Positions 35,297 through 48,517 of a stretch of DNA of 64,000 nt are shown piece by piece. Position 1 is the stretch's first letter, and every line of letters begins with the position of its first letter. Under the pieces are notes generated by a model. That model searched no databases. It was given only the letters and a program-made list of their open reading frames with translations, and was not told the origin of the DNA. The position numbers and the translations under genes are program-made. This DNA is from Streblospio benedicti (taxonomy: Eukaryota; Annelida; Polychaeta; Spionida; Spionidae): assembly GCA_019095985.1 (NCBI GenBank), contig CM032660.1, forward strand, positions 48,124,491 through 48,188,490, written 5' to 3'.

Positions 35297-38200
35297 AACA
35301 TGATGAAGCTGTATTTGTTGTAAATTAAATCAAGAACAGTCAAATTAAGGCCAAAAACATGATGAAGCTTTATTTGTTGTCTCATAACTCAAAAAGTCAA
35401 ATTAAGGCCAAAGAATTGAATGAATAAGTTTTGTGACTCAAAAGCAAGATGTACGAATTGAATGAATAAACTTTGTGACTCTTAAGCCTTCTGTCGTTGA
35501 TAATCTCCTGTCTAAGTACGAAGTCAAACCCCATTACAGTGAAACTCTTAAACTCGATCGGTTTGATACCAAAATGGATGGACAGAAGATACCATCTCCG
35601 ACTGAAAAGACTGAACCCGAAGAAAGAAACCCAGCTGAAGGTGGTGACGCCCAAGCCGACGAAAGAAATGCAACCCACACCAAGAATGATGTCGACGACG
35701 ACAGAAACATAGGATCTGACGCAGAACACAAGGACAATGTTGACACAGACCACAATAAATTCCCGTCTACACATGAGATGCAAGGTGAGATTTCAGTTCC
35801 TTTAGACCCAGCTGAGTCAGATGCTATTAAGGGTGACCCCGATGCGGCCAGGGCTGGGATGCAGGATACCGGGGGTGGGTCGAGAACACATACATCCAGA
35901 TCAAATAGACCGTTAACCGAGAAGGGCCTTCAGTATGCTATAGATAATGCTAGAAGGACCCATCGCTCGAAAACATCAAAATATCGACAAGTCGTATCGC
36001 AACTCGAAACAATTTTAGCAGATTCCTCAAGCCCAAGCATCTTACGAGAGGTTAGAGAAAATCTTGATTTAGCGTTCGACGATGTAAGGTACTCCTGTGA
36101 TGCACTCGCATTAGTCTTAGAAGGTGTGGAATATAAAGAATTAATCGACAAAGCGGACTCACTCGAAGCGTCTCATTTAGAGAGGTTAAAACGATTATCG
36201 GATAAAATTATTTACACTGAATATGAGACCCACAGTAACCACACAAGTAATTCGAACCGTTCAAACCATTCAAAACGGTCAAATCGTTCAAAATTGTCAC
36301 ACCAAGGTAATAAATCAGAAAGAGTTGCTGACGCAGCTGCCGAACTCGCAGCTTTACAAACACAATTACAATTCATAGATGAAGAAGCTGAACACAAAGC
36401 ACAATTAGAGAAACTTCAAATGCGAAAGAGGGTGGAAATCGCAAACGCTAAACTTGAAGCTTACTTAAATTCTGATAGCGAAAGTGTGATTGGCTACAAC
36501 CCTAAATCCATTCATAGTGTAGGACGGCTGTACAAACCAAAGTCAATCGGTAACAAAACAGCGCACAATAACACTAACACAGTAAACTATAATCCTTCGT
36601 ATGACCAACCAGTCAACTACACAAATAAGCAGATACCGTCTCAACCATTACAGGACAATAATAAAGATCAAATAAAACCGTCATATGGCATATCACCCAA
36701 CACAATAGCGAATCACACATGTAATTCAAAACACAGCGATGCTGTTCCCCTCAACCATGAACCGACTGCTTTGAGACCTGAGGAACTGGCAATAAGACTG
36801 ACGGAGCAAGTTCAACTCAACAGATTGCCAGCACCAGAACCTGGGGTGTTTACAGGAGAACCCCTTGAATACCCTAGCTGGAAATGCGCTTTTGACATCT
36901 TGATTGACAGAAAGGGAATCAGTGAAGCTGAGCGCTTGTACTATCTGAAAAGATACCTCGGTGGACCTGCTAAAGAAGCAGTAGAGGGATACTTACTCAT
37001 GCCCTCATCAGAGTCATACCTTGCAGCCAGGAGGTTATTAGACGAACGATTTGGCAACTCATGCTGTGTAGCTAACGCATTCAGGGACAAACTGGAGGAC
37101 TGGCCTAAGGTGGCGCCAAGAGATGGTCCAGGACTGCGTAGATTGTCAGATTTTCTACAGCAGTGCGCACTAGCTATGGAGTGCAATCCTGGCCTCGACA
37201 TTTTGAATGACGAGAGAGAAAATAAGAAACTCCTCGCAAAGTTACCAGATTGGCTTGTGACAAGATGGGTGAGGGTAGTGAGTAAGCACAGAGACGACTT
37301 TGACAGATTCCCCTCTTTCCAGGTCTTCTGCGACGTGATGGCTCGAGAAGCTAAAATAGCATGCGACCCATCTTCAACTCGCCTAACCTCTGTTGATGTT
37401 CTGAGAACAAACTCTCTTCCAATCTCCCAACCTGACAAGACGAAAAGACGTCACACTAGAGTTTTAGCAACTCTATCAGACAATCCTAAAACACCAGGGC
37501 CAGACACAAAAACACCTTGGTGCACCCTGTGCAACAGACATGTACATGCTCTGGAAGATTGCACCGACTACCTTGGTAAAACTTATGATGAAAGGCGGTC
37601 ATTTGTCATTCAAAAGGGTCTTTGTTTCGGCTGCCTGAGAAAAGGACATCTTACCAAGGACTGCAGATCAAGACGTACATGTAAGGTCTGCTCTAAGAAA
37701 CATCCCACCAGCTTGCATAAGAACGAAAGCCCGCCCGCTGAAGCAGTCACTGCTCAGGCTAGTACATCAGACTCTTCATACAATAGTAAATGTACCTCAA
37801 TAATACCTGTCCTTGTGTCACACAGCCAGAACCCCAATAAAGAACGATTGGTGTACGCAATGCTAGATTCTCAATCGGACACTAGTTTCATTCTTGACTC
37901 CACATACAATGCCCTAGGTTTACAGGGTGTCCCGACAACTCTGATTTTGTCAACTATGTCAAAGATTGGGGAAGAAAGGCCCTGTAATCGTGTTACTGGT
38001 CTTCGTGTTCGTGGCCTCGACAGTAAGACGCGTATTGACTTGCCTCCAACTTACTCCAGAGAAGTGATGCCAGTAAAAAGAAGCCATATTCCAACTCCTG
38101 ACACTGCACTGCCGTGGCCACACTTGCAGAAAATCGCGAACAAGATAGCGCCAAAATGTGACTGTGAGGTTGGACTCCTCATAGGGTACAATTGCCCTCA

Positions 38201-41200
38201 AGCCATGGCTCCACGCGAGGTCATAACACACCCAACAAACCAAGGCCCATACGGGCAAAGAACAGACCTTGGTTGGAGTATTGTTGGCATAACACAGCCA
38301 TGTGAAGAAGCAGGTGATGTGTTTGGTATTAGTCATCACATCCTCACCGAAGAGAAAGTACTTAGACCAAGAGAGGGCTCCAGCATAATAGTATGCAAAT
38401 CCTCAACGAAGGAGAGATATGCCCCAATTAACGGCCCTGATCCGACTGACATCCTAAAGATATTCGAACAAGATTTCATTGAAACATCTGGCCCCTTTAA
38501 AGGAGAACCCTACTCCCAAGAGGATGTTAGGTTTATAGAACTGATGAAAGGGGAGACTAATATCAGACCCGATGGCTTCTACGAAATGCCTCTGCCATTC
38601 AAGGACTCAGTCTTGCCCCTTGCACCAAATCGAACGATGGCTCTGTCTCGACTTAACGCCCTAAAACGCAGATTTAAGAATGATGAAGATTATCATCATG
38701 CATACACGGCAAACATACAAGAGCTCCTGACTAATAAATTTGCTGAACCAGCTTCCTCAGACACAGGGCTCTGGTACTTGCCGCACCACGGCGTTCAACA
38801 CCCTCACAAGCCAGGAAAGCTACGAGTCGTCTTCGATGCTAGCGCCAGGTTCCGAGGCAAATCCTCAACGATGCCCTTATGCAGGGACCTGACCTTATGA
38901 ACAAGTTAACAGGGGTTTTGTTCAGATTCAGACAAGAAAGTATAGCTATAAGTTGCGATGTGAAATCTATGTTCCATCAATTTAAGGTCCCTGAGAAACA
39001 TCGCGACTATCTGAGATTCTTGTGGTGGCCCAATGGTGACTTGGAAAGAGAGCCTGCTGATTATCGAATGTCAGTACACCTTTTCGGTGCAAAATCGTCC
39101 CCCTCATGTGCCAACTATGGCCTTAAACAAATAGTGTTAGATCACGGGCATAAGTTCAGCCCATTCGTATCAAAGTTTGTAGAGAGAGACTTCTATGTCG
39201 ATGACGGTCTCTCGTCTAAATCATCAGAAGAAGAAGCCCTAAAGCTTATCAATGAAACCAGAGAGATGTGCAGACTAGGAGGGTTACATCTGCACAAGTT
39301 CCTCTCCAATTCAGAAACCGTTATGTCCTCAATCAACCCTGAGGACAGAGCTATCAACTCATCAAAGGTAGATGAAGGTTTGGAGATCAAAACTCAAGCA
39401 CCACTAATAGAAAGAGTTCTAGGAGTTTGTTGGTTTGTCAGCAATGATACCTTGGGTTTCAGAGTTAACTTACAAGACCAACCACTAACGAGACGGGGTG
39501 TCCTCTCTACAGTCGCGTCAATATATGACCCCCTTGGCCTTGCAGCGCCAGTATTGCTGCCTGGTAAGCAGATCCTGCAGGATATTTGTCGGGACAACCT
39601 CGACTGGGATGACCCCTTGACTGGTGACTTGGTTTCTCGGTGGGAGAAGTGGCGAATGGACCTCGTATGCCTTAATAAGCTAGAGGTACCTCGTTGCTAC
39701 AAGCCAAAGGAATTTGGCGATGTTTCCGTGAAAGAATTACATCACTTTGCAGATGCCTGCCTGCATGGCTATGGAACCTGTATCTTTTTAAGACAAGTGT
39801 CGGCGACCGGAGACGTATCTTGCTCGCTTGTTATGGCAAAATCAAGGGTGGCCCCTATAAAACCACTTACTGTACCTAGACTGGAACTGAGTGCAGCAGT
39901 GACCGCAGCTAAACTGAGCAGGGTTGTTAAAAAGGAACTGGAAGAACCCGTGGACTGCTGGTTCTGGTCAGATAGCAAGGCAGTACTTTGCTTTCTGGCA
40001 AATGATGTAAAAAAGAATGAAGTCTTCGTCTCAAACCGTGTACAAGAAATCAGAGACAACTCAAACGTCAACCAATGGCGGCATGTATCTACTAAGGACA
40101 ATCCCGCAGACCTTGCTTCCAGAGGTTGTTCTGCTGAGACCTTGATTACTTCTCAACTGTGGTTTAAGGGCCCCCAATTCTTGTGGGAACGTGATTTGCA
40201 AAAACCAGACCAACCCCAAACAGACACAAGGGAAACAGTTATATCCCTACTGGTAACTACTGATAGCAAAGACAATATGTTTTCACGGGTTATCGAACTG
40301 CCATGGCCCAGAATGAAAAGAGTTATTGCGATATGTATGAACATCAAGCCCATATCAAAGAGAAAACTCCAATTGAACCAAATATCATTGGCCCACATCC
40401 AGGCCGCTGAGAGGATTCTGATCAGACACGCACAACAATCGTGTTTTAAACAAGAAATCAAAACCTTGTCTCAAGGTAGCAGCATTGCTGTCAACTCGCC
40501 ACTTGTAAAGTTAGACCCTTTTATAGATGACACAGGTTTGCTTCGTGTCGGTGGCAGATTGAAGCATAGTGACATGCCTTATCAGGTTAAACACCCGGTT
40601 ATTCTACCAAAAGATCATAAAATTTCAGTGTCCATCATAACTCACTTTCACATAACAACAGCTCATCAAGGCAGAGCTAGAACAATAAGCGAAGTGAGAT
40701 CACATGGTTATTGGATCATCGGTGGCACAAGATGTGCAGGAAAGGTGCCATTTAGGTGCGTAACGTGTAGAAAGTTGAAAGGGAAATCTATAGGGCAGAA
40801 GATGGCAGACCTTCCTGAAGATCGCCTCCAGCCAGCACCACCATTCTCCTTCTCTGGAGTTGACCTCTTTGGGCCCTTCATAGTAAAAGAGGGCAGACGC
40901 GAATTGAAGAGATGGGGTTGTCTTTTCACTTGTTTAAGTTCTAGAGCCGTACACCTAGAGGTCGTAGTAAGCCTCTCAACAAGTGATTTCATCAATGCCC
41001 TGCGACGCTTCATAAGTATCCGAGGTCCAGTCATTAAAATGCGAAGCGACCAAGGAACAAATTTTGTTGGCACCAAAAACGAATTGCAAACTGCAATGTC
41101 CGAGATAGATGACGAGGAAGTAAAACGTTACTTGTCGGAACACCAGTGTGAGTTTACCTTCAATACACCCCATTCCAGCCATATGGGGGGAGTGTGGGAG

Positions 41201-42175
41201 AGGTGCATTCGCACAGTCAAAACTGTCCTTCAGAGCATTCTGCACAGTCACGGACAGCAGCTTGATGATGATGCTTTACGAACCCTGCTTGCAGAAACGA
41301 TGGCCATTGTCAACAGCCGACCTTTGTCCATAGAGAATGTTGACGACCCACTAGCACCTATACCCCTCAGCCCAAATAACCTACTCACAATGAAGTCCTC
41401 TGTTATCTTGCCACCACCTGGCAACTTTCAGAAAGTTGATGTGTACTCTCGAAAGAGATGGAGACGAGTTCAACACTTGACCAATGTATTCTGGAGTCGT
41501 TGGCGTAAAGAATACGTTCACCACTTGCAAAACCGTCAGAAGTGGCTTCGCCCAAAAAGAAACTTTGAAGTGGGAGATATTGTTCTTCTTATCGATGACA
41601 ACTTACCCAGAAACCTGTGGAAACTCGGCAGAATTAAAGAATCTATCAAAAGTGTTGACGGACTCGTGCGTAAAGTTAAAGTCTTAGTAGGCGACCCACT
41701 ATTAGATAAAAAGGGAAAGCGTACTCGTGCCGTTAGCGAACTCGAAAGACCTATTCATAAGATCGTCTTAATTCTTGAGTCCGAAATCGCCTAAATTAAC
41801 GTTACTGGATATTTGTGTTCTCTCCCATGATCGGGTGATTTGCGGAACAGTTCCTGTCCTTGTCGGGTCTGCTTGTCTTTAACCACTCTTTGGGTCTTAG
41901 GGGACTGTGTCTCAACTGGTCCCTTACTGTGTTAAATTGGTTAAAACATGTCTTTAGTAGGGGAAATTAATGTTTTAATTTCGGGGGGAGTGTAAATAGC
42001 GCCCTGTTTTAACACAACGTTCCCATGTACATAAAAGTGAATTTTTTAATTTTCGTGACGTGGCATTGTAATTTTCGTGACGTGGCATTGTTACAGCTGT
42101 GACCCACGTTCTCGAACATGATGAAGCTGTATTTGTTGTAAATTAAATCAAGAACAGTCAAATTAAGGCCAAAAA
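35297..42175 (+). mobile_element. BEL/Pao LTR retrotransposon, nearly whole
   Basis: A long BEL/Pao element in the same orientation as the SVOP-like gene, inside its large intron. Parts in order: a gag-like region with coiled-coil and DUF1759-type sequence (about 35.6-37.4 kb); zinc knuckles (CFGCLRKGHLTKDC, about 37.6 kb); a Pao-type aspartic protease (AMLDSQSDTSF, about 37.86 kb); reverse transcriptase (YVDDGLSS, about 39.2 kb); RNase H (FADACLHGYG, about 39.75 kb); integrase with its zinc-binding part, DQGTNFVG core and DUF5641-type C terminus (about 40.6-41.7 kb). A purine tract GGGGGGAG precedes TGTAAATAGCGCC at 41991, the likely start of the 3' LTR. An identical 61-bp direct repeat marks both ends (35297-35357 and 42115-42175). 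The long reading frames are mostly open, with about one break, so the copy looks fairly young. Confidence 0.92.
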
Positions 42176-42361
42176 TATGTTGCTAATTATAAATAGAGTA
42201 TGAAAATCAGTCATTGTGATGTCTTATATCGGCGATGTGTCCCCATCATTTACTGTGTTGAATGTAGTGTGCATGATGCCCATGAGTTTTAGCGTGTACA
42301 ATACGACCTATCAAATACACGGAGAAATAAGTTTGAGTGGGTGGGCATGGGGTAGGCAGCA

Positions 42362-42520
42362 TAGGCAGATCCAGGGGGGGGGGCGTAGGGGGCGCGCCCC
42401 CTCCACTTTCCCACCAAAATACTTCATTTTCATAGCATTTTTCATGAAATTCCGTAAGTGCGCCCCCTCTTTTCCTTAAGTGCGCCCCCCCCCCCTTTTC
42501 CGAAAACCTGGATCTACCTA
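42362..42520. mobile_element. MITE with GGCAGATCCAGG ends, copy 1
   Basis: Left end TAGGCAGATCCAGG, right end CCTGGATCTACCTA, inverted and flanked by TA. The inside has runs of G and C (GGGGGGGGGG, CCCCCCCCCCC) and a GCGCCCCCTC motif. A second copy is at 60264-60360. Confidence 0.7.
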
Positions 42521-45500
42521 TGGGCAGGTGAGTGTTTTGTCTGTCTTGTGTCGGCTTGCGCAATTTGCGTGATCTAGCTACTTTAAATTTGCATTATAAC
42601 GGTCATATGGAGCTTTTACAGGCGTTTAGAAATGAAGAGCCCGACTCAGTTATAAATGTCATACATAAAAATGTACCACACAGTTTTAGCATTAGGGACC
42701 TTTTCATCTAATAAACTGTAAAGTATTTTTTGATTACATGAAGTATTTGGCTCCCCAGAAGTAGATATAAAACACAAATGCTAAAAGCATGTAGTTAAAA
42801 GTTATGCCACTGTACGTAGAACCATGTGCTGCTTTTGTGAGCCTATTCCCACACGAGTTGGTTGTTACTCCACATGTGCAATTTTATTTTTCATCCTTCA
42901 ATCCTTCAATTTGCATAACAATATCTGAGAAGGACATTGACAACTGCATGACAAGTGTCTCTATGAAAATGGATTTTCATATTGTCGTTCACAGCAAAAC
43001 ATTAGCGACAAATAACAATTTTTAACGCGTTAAAAATTGATTTTTAGTTTTTGCTAAATTACACTAGTGTCTCAACTCATTGTGTTCATGGTCAATGACC
43101 TTTTAGGTTTGAATCGCAAATTAATCAACATGCGTGGGTGCTTGTTTATAAATTTGGAGCTTTCGGGGGAAAGGTCCTTAAATCAGGTGTCCCCTGTAGC
43201 AATGTGGAGCAGCTCCTTGACATTACGTGGCTAATGAGGCTGGCGCCTGAGCGGTCCCGAGGGCCGCGCGTGTGGAGGGTTAAATACTACTCATCCACCC
43301 TCCGGCACGCACTATTCTATTTAAGCTCGTTAGAAAGTGTGGGCACGGTGAATAATGAATTCTGACTGGTGTGGGGCAGAATTTGGGGTTAGCTAATATC
43401 TGACACCCCCGGGTGTTGAAGACCAATCAGACCTGGTATTGTGACCATTGTTTATTGACACTGTATCTCGTCACAGACGTGGATGTGACAAGCAGATTAA
43501 TGAACACACCCTTTAGTATTAGCATTTTCAATCAATCAATAGGATGTGCATACGAGAATTTATCAAAACCAACAACACCAGGCAGCATTGGGATACAAGG
43601 ACATTATATTGTAACTGTACGTGTTAATGCCTATTATAAAGAGTGAAATCATAGCACCTATTTACCTTGGTCTGTAATGCCGTCATTACATATACAATAC
43701 ATGTATGAGGCTGGTGTGATTGACTATAATATGATGGATATAACTTTTGAAATCATTCAGTCACATAGACATTTAGTACAATGTCATACACAGTCTAGGC
43801 TTACAGAAAATCATGAAATTGGTGTACACACAAGTTGCTGCCAGCATATGGTACACGTATGCATGTATTTTTATGGCCCTTAATAACCCGAACACCCTCA
43901 ACCACGAGAGCTGCAATACAACGTGTCGTGTATACAGCAACTTTGACTCATGTCCACCCCGCCTGTGTAATGTCCTTGATCGTAACAGCCAAGTTACGCC
44001 AACAAAGATGGATATTGAGCCTCGATTTAAATGGGTCTTTTCTGGCCTCTTTGACGATGGAAGGTGTATGCGTAAGTCCAGAAGCAACTCGTGTCCCAAT
44101 GACAATGACTGTTGTATGTAGAGTGAGTAAAAAAAGCTTGTTGGTACACTGGTACATTGTGGTAGCTCAAAATAGCGTCACCACGAGGGAGGTTGGACCA
44201 TTAGTGAAAGGTGTTTATTAACACTACACGTATATAAACGGAAGAATGCATACTGCGGCCATAATTGCGAGGTGTCCACATCAGTGAGGTGTCCCGCTGG
44301 CGAGGTTTTGCTGTATGTATTTACTTTGGGCACACTAAGCCAAGTGTGCAGAACTGGAGTAACATTGAGAATTTCAACATCATACACATAGGCCTATGGT
44401 GGGAATTCCAGCACTATTAAACATGGCTGGATGGTTGTGATGGGGGACTAAGCATTAGACATGGGTGGGTGATGAGGACTTTAAAGATTAGCCACGGGTA
44501 CTCAAGGGTAGGCCTTCATGGCCCAAGCACAGATGTCCCTGTAGTGAACTGCACATCATGCAGCATGCTCTCGCAGGCAACAACTCCTACCGATTCTTAT
44601 AATGCTTATAATGCATATTGCATTTTTAGTTTGTTTGTGATATCATGACGCAGAAGAAAGTTCATCTATCAGGCTAACAGTGTGGAAGAGGCACTCGCCC
44701 GCTCTGCAGCCGATACCTTACACGCTCTGACCAATACTGCACTCTCTCCCAATGGCTCCTCGCCCCCGGGTCTTCCCGAACCGCAAACCGCTGCTCCTGC
44801 TATGTCCATCAATTCAAAATCAATCATCCCGTTGCGGTTGGCATAAGATGAAAAAAAACCTACAAAGCTACCTCTCCGGAGAGGTGAAATCCAATTGTAT
44901 GCTCGCCCCCGTCTGTCGTCTCCTCACACAGATCTCCCAGTAGGTCAACCGCTCACATTGCAACTGTTCCCACCGTACCTCCCGCAAAAGACACGATAGG
45001 CCTCTAGATGTAATTTGTACAGCGGCAGTAGAGGGTGAGTCTTGGAAACCTGTTATATGGCGATACTTACATATTTCTGCCTTAAAAAGATGCGATTCAA
45101 GCATCAGATAGCTACAAGCCTTGGCCCAAATTGGAGAACCACTCTAAATCACTCAGACCCGAATATTGAAGCCGACTCATTCGTGGTATTGGGGCGATTG
45201 GTTATTGCCACATTGTCTAATCACTTACCCGTTTTTACGGCATACGAATAGTTTTAGCCATTAATTCCTCACCAACTATATGCGTATACTCGCTGGAAAA
45301 ATCCCGTAATGAACTTTGGTGACTGCCAGACTGGAGCTTAAGCCCCACCAGTCCCCGCGTCTGAATTATTGATGGCGATAACATCAGATCTGCTGACATT
45401 ACAGGACCAGTATTATTGTTGGGAGACTACAATCCATTACTGTGTTCAGTAGCAACACGATTTGTAGGGAAAAATACATCTCAACCTATGGGATCATAGA

Positions 45501-46255
45501 GGTCCATCTGCGGGCTGGCCTTGAGGTTTCGCCAGCTGACCACCACGGCTCGCCGAGTTTACTGATTTTCTTACCAGCTATGTGATTGTCGGTTGGTAAA
45601 TACAGTGACCTCGCCTTTGGGGATGGTTCCTTAAGAAATTCTCTTTGCAAACTTTCACATAAGCACAGTGATCTCCTTTAGTGTGGCTTGCTGTATGGCA
45701 ATTACATTTGACATTAAGAGATGGTGGCTGCCAGTCCTGGTCAATTTGAGCGTGATTAGAGAAGGTGTTGAATCAAATCAATGTTTCATTGAATTTTACA
45801 GTTAATAAAGTGTTAGCATACGCAAAGCCCGGCACACAACTAGCAATATACAATGTACACGCATATATGGGCAGTACCGATACAGGTTATTTTTACAAGG
45901 CAATTCTGGAGCACCATAACCAATGGAAATACATGAAAAAGAATGATAAAACAAAACCTATTAAGATGCATATGACGATGTATAGATGGAAATCCTTCGT
46001 ATGAGCTTGTATTTAAGATGACACGCTCTCCTGGCAAGCATCCATTTATTTCCCAATATTGGAAGCCGAACCTCTAGTCAGTATAAGTATTACAGCATAG
46101 TATAATATAGATGACTGTAAAGGCCATGATAGATTGCTCATATAGATGCATGAGATGGCGTGTGTACAAAAGACAGGGTTAAGTCCTGGAGACAGACCAC
46201 GCAGCCCTCTAAATTGCTTGAGAATGACTGTACGTGATGGCGATACACAATGTCA

Positions 46256-46400
46256 TCTACGGTAGAACCTCAATATTAAGGTTACTCGGGGCTTGCCTTA
46301 ATAGAGGTGCAGTCGCTTGGTGGAAGGTCAAATTGGTAAAAGTTTGGGACTGCAAAAATGGTCTCATTACAGAGGCGTGTCCCCTCATAAGGATTGTATA
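46256..46400. mobile_element. CAGTARAACCTC-type MITE, degraded copy
   Basis: Begins GGTAGAACCTCAATATTAAGG and contains TTTGGGACTGCAAAAATGGTCTC, as in the copy at 55655. The right end is unclear. Confidence 0.45.
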
Positions 46401-48517
46401 AAAAGGAACTTATAAACAGCCATTCTCGTGCTAAACACACAAAGAATAGAACAAGAGAGAACAAAGAGTAGACAACTAGACATATAAGTGTAAATGACAA
46501 AAATATAGAAAAAACATTTACCGTTTCCATTTTACGCAGTTATTTATATAAGGATATAACAACCACATTAACTAGGCAAATATGTCTATTATTCATTTAG
46601 GAAGTTTGCGTGAACAAAATGGGTGAGGTAATTGGATGTCTATTTCTATTCTTAACTCTGTGTTCGCATATCATGCCACCAGCCAAATGGGTTTCATCTG
46701 AAAATGTCATGCCAATCTTTGCAGAAGGGAAACTTTAATGGTTTCTGCTTAAAGGTCAATCTTTTGTTTTTAAAGCACATGTATAGGCAACCCCACTGCG
46801 GTGCCCTGGCTTTTTGGCTCTGTGTTCATTTCAAGGATTAGGCACGTGTAGCTTGTGAGAGGCAATGGAATGAGTAAAGCAAGGGTTACGTCCCAGTCTG
46901 ACTTTTGCGAATGTTCACCAGAGATTTTTTTACTATTATTTTTACGAGAAACACACGCGAAAAGATGAAAAGTTGCAAACGGATCTCATGGATACCCAAT
47001 TTATGTACACAACTTCCTATGCCACTTTCTATCTACTGCAACAATGCAAAACTACGTTTGGGGCTACTATCAAGGTGTAATTGTGTTTGCTTTTGTTGCT
47101 TTGTCACTCAAAAGTGCGCCCTTCCTATCGAAACCGTGGATCTCCTAGCAATGTAGCTTAGGTACTCATATCAGCATCTCTAATATATAAAAACATGCTA
47201 CAGCATATATGTCAATGTACCTCTTGATGATCATTATTTGTTTCTGAAGAACTTGCAGCCCTAGTTATCTTCTCAAGTTCTTACCTTACTGAGGAGTTTC
47301 CAGTCTCGTGCATATTTAACACGACAAAGCGATATACATCACCATTGCGGCAATTGCCGAGGCCTATCGCTGAATTATTCAAGCTAGGGTCAGACAGTCC
47401 CGAACATTGAAGTGGAATTAGTCGTAGTTCATTAGTCATAGCTAGTTGGTACACTGTCTCAGAGCAGATGTACCTTTAAACAGTAGAATAATCTTTTCTC
47501 TCGTTCATGTCTCATCTGCTACCTCACAAATGAAAATATAGGATGAACAATCATGGCTGTCAGTCTGAGGCTTATTGTGGGCCTTTTTTGTACTAAAGTA
47601 GAAGATACGGCTAATATACGTCTAGTAGATGAAGTGGCAAGACATATCAGACGTTTCCAGAATACATAAATGCCGCAATAGGGCTTAAGTGAATGCAATA
47701 ACTGAGTGAGAGACTCTGCTTGAGTCCACAACAAATTGCACAATTCATTGTACAAATGGGTGATTGTTGGTGCAGAAATGTTGCCAAAACAAAACAAAAG
47801 GCTCGTGTATAAAATGGCCATTTATCTTTGTGCACAATTTATCATATGCATTTTGTTGATGTTTGTCGTCCTAAATGCTTTTTTAGGTGCAAATATGAAG
47901 CCCAGACAAAAGATACACCGTTTTATGGGATAATGTATCTATAATGACGACTGTTAATGGGGGCGTGCTAGCAGATTTGAGCCATGTAATTTGCTTGTCC
48001 GTTTTCTTTTGCCACGGGATCCATATTACTATTATAATATACGTTCACATGGTAAACTAGTAAAGCAGGAATTCGTGAATGATGTGATAGAGTAGCCAAA
48101 ATGCGACCACAATCATAAAATGATGATTTGGTTAAGCTGCTGTTCCTGTTGCTGCTCTTGCTGCATCGTGCTGAAACCAACGATGTTCTTGCTGTCGCCC
48201 ATTCTTTTTTGTTTTTGCATAAAAATTTATCTACAGGCTCTGTAACTTAAATATTCCGATATTGTTAATCAAAGGTCTTAATAAACCAACTATAATTATA
48301 CGAAAGAAAGCTTATAACCCAGTAAAAGAAAAAAATATAATTCCCTTTCTGCATGTATGTAATTTACTGGCAAACTGAAACTTTGATGACTTTCTGAAGC
48401 CGATGGTTCACACGAGACACGCATCACAAATACAAATAAATAATGTTAAGATGCAATAACCAAGCTGGGACTTCCTTAAGCAAGTGCTCATACATCTTTA
48501 TTATTCTTTTGATCCAG

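Larger units (their letters stand above)
42176..48517 (+). other. Large intron of the SVOP-like gene, after the BEL element
   Basis: Noncoding as far as I can see. It holds a GGCAGATCCAGG MITE (42362-42520), a MITE piece near 46256-46400 and a short GAGGTGTCC-type patch near 44247-44316. I searched for an exon encoding the family motif GFGKFQ...TGLAW and did not find one. Confidence 0.5.

Noticed and set aside
42216-42563. Gly/Pro-rich open frames on both strands
   Set aside because: They arise from the G and C runs inside the GGCAGATCCAGG MITE.
43813-44221. Overlapping open frames of 102 and 128 codons with a GTAAGT inside
   Set aside because: No family resemblance, and neither matches the missing helix-1 sequence of the SVOP-like protein.
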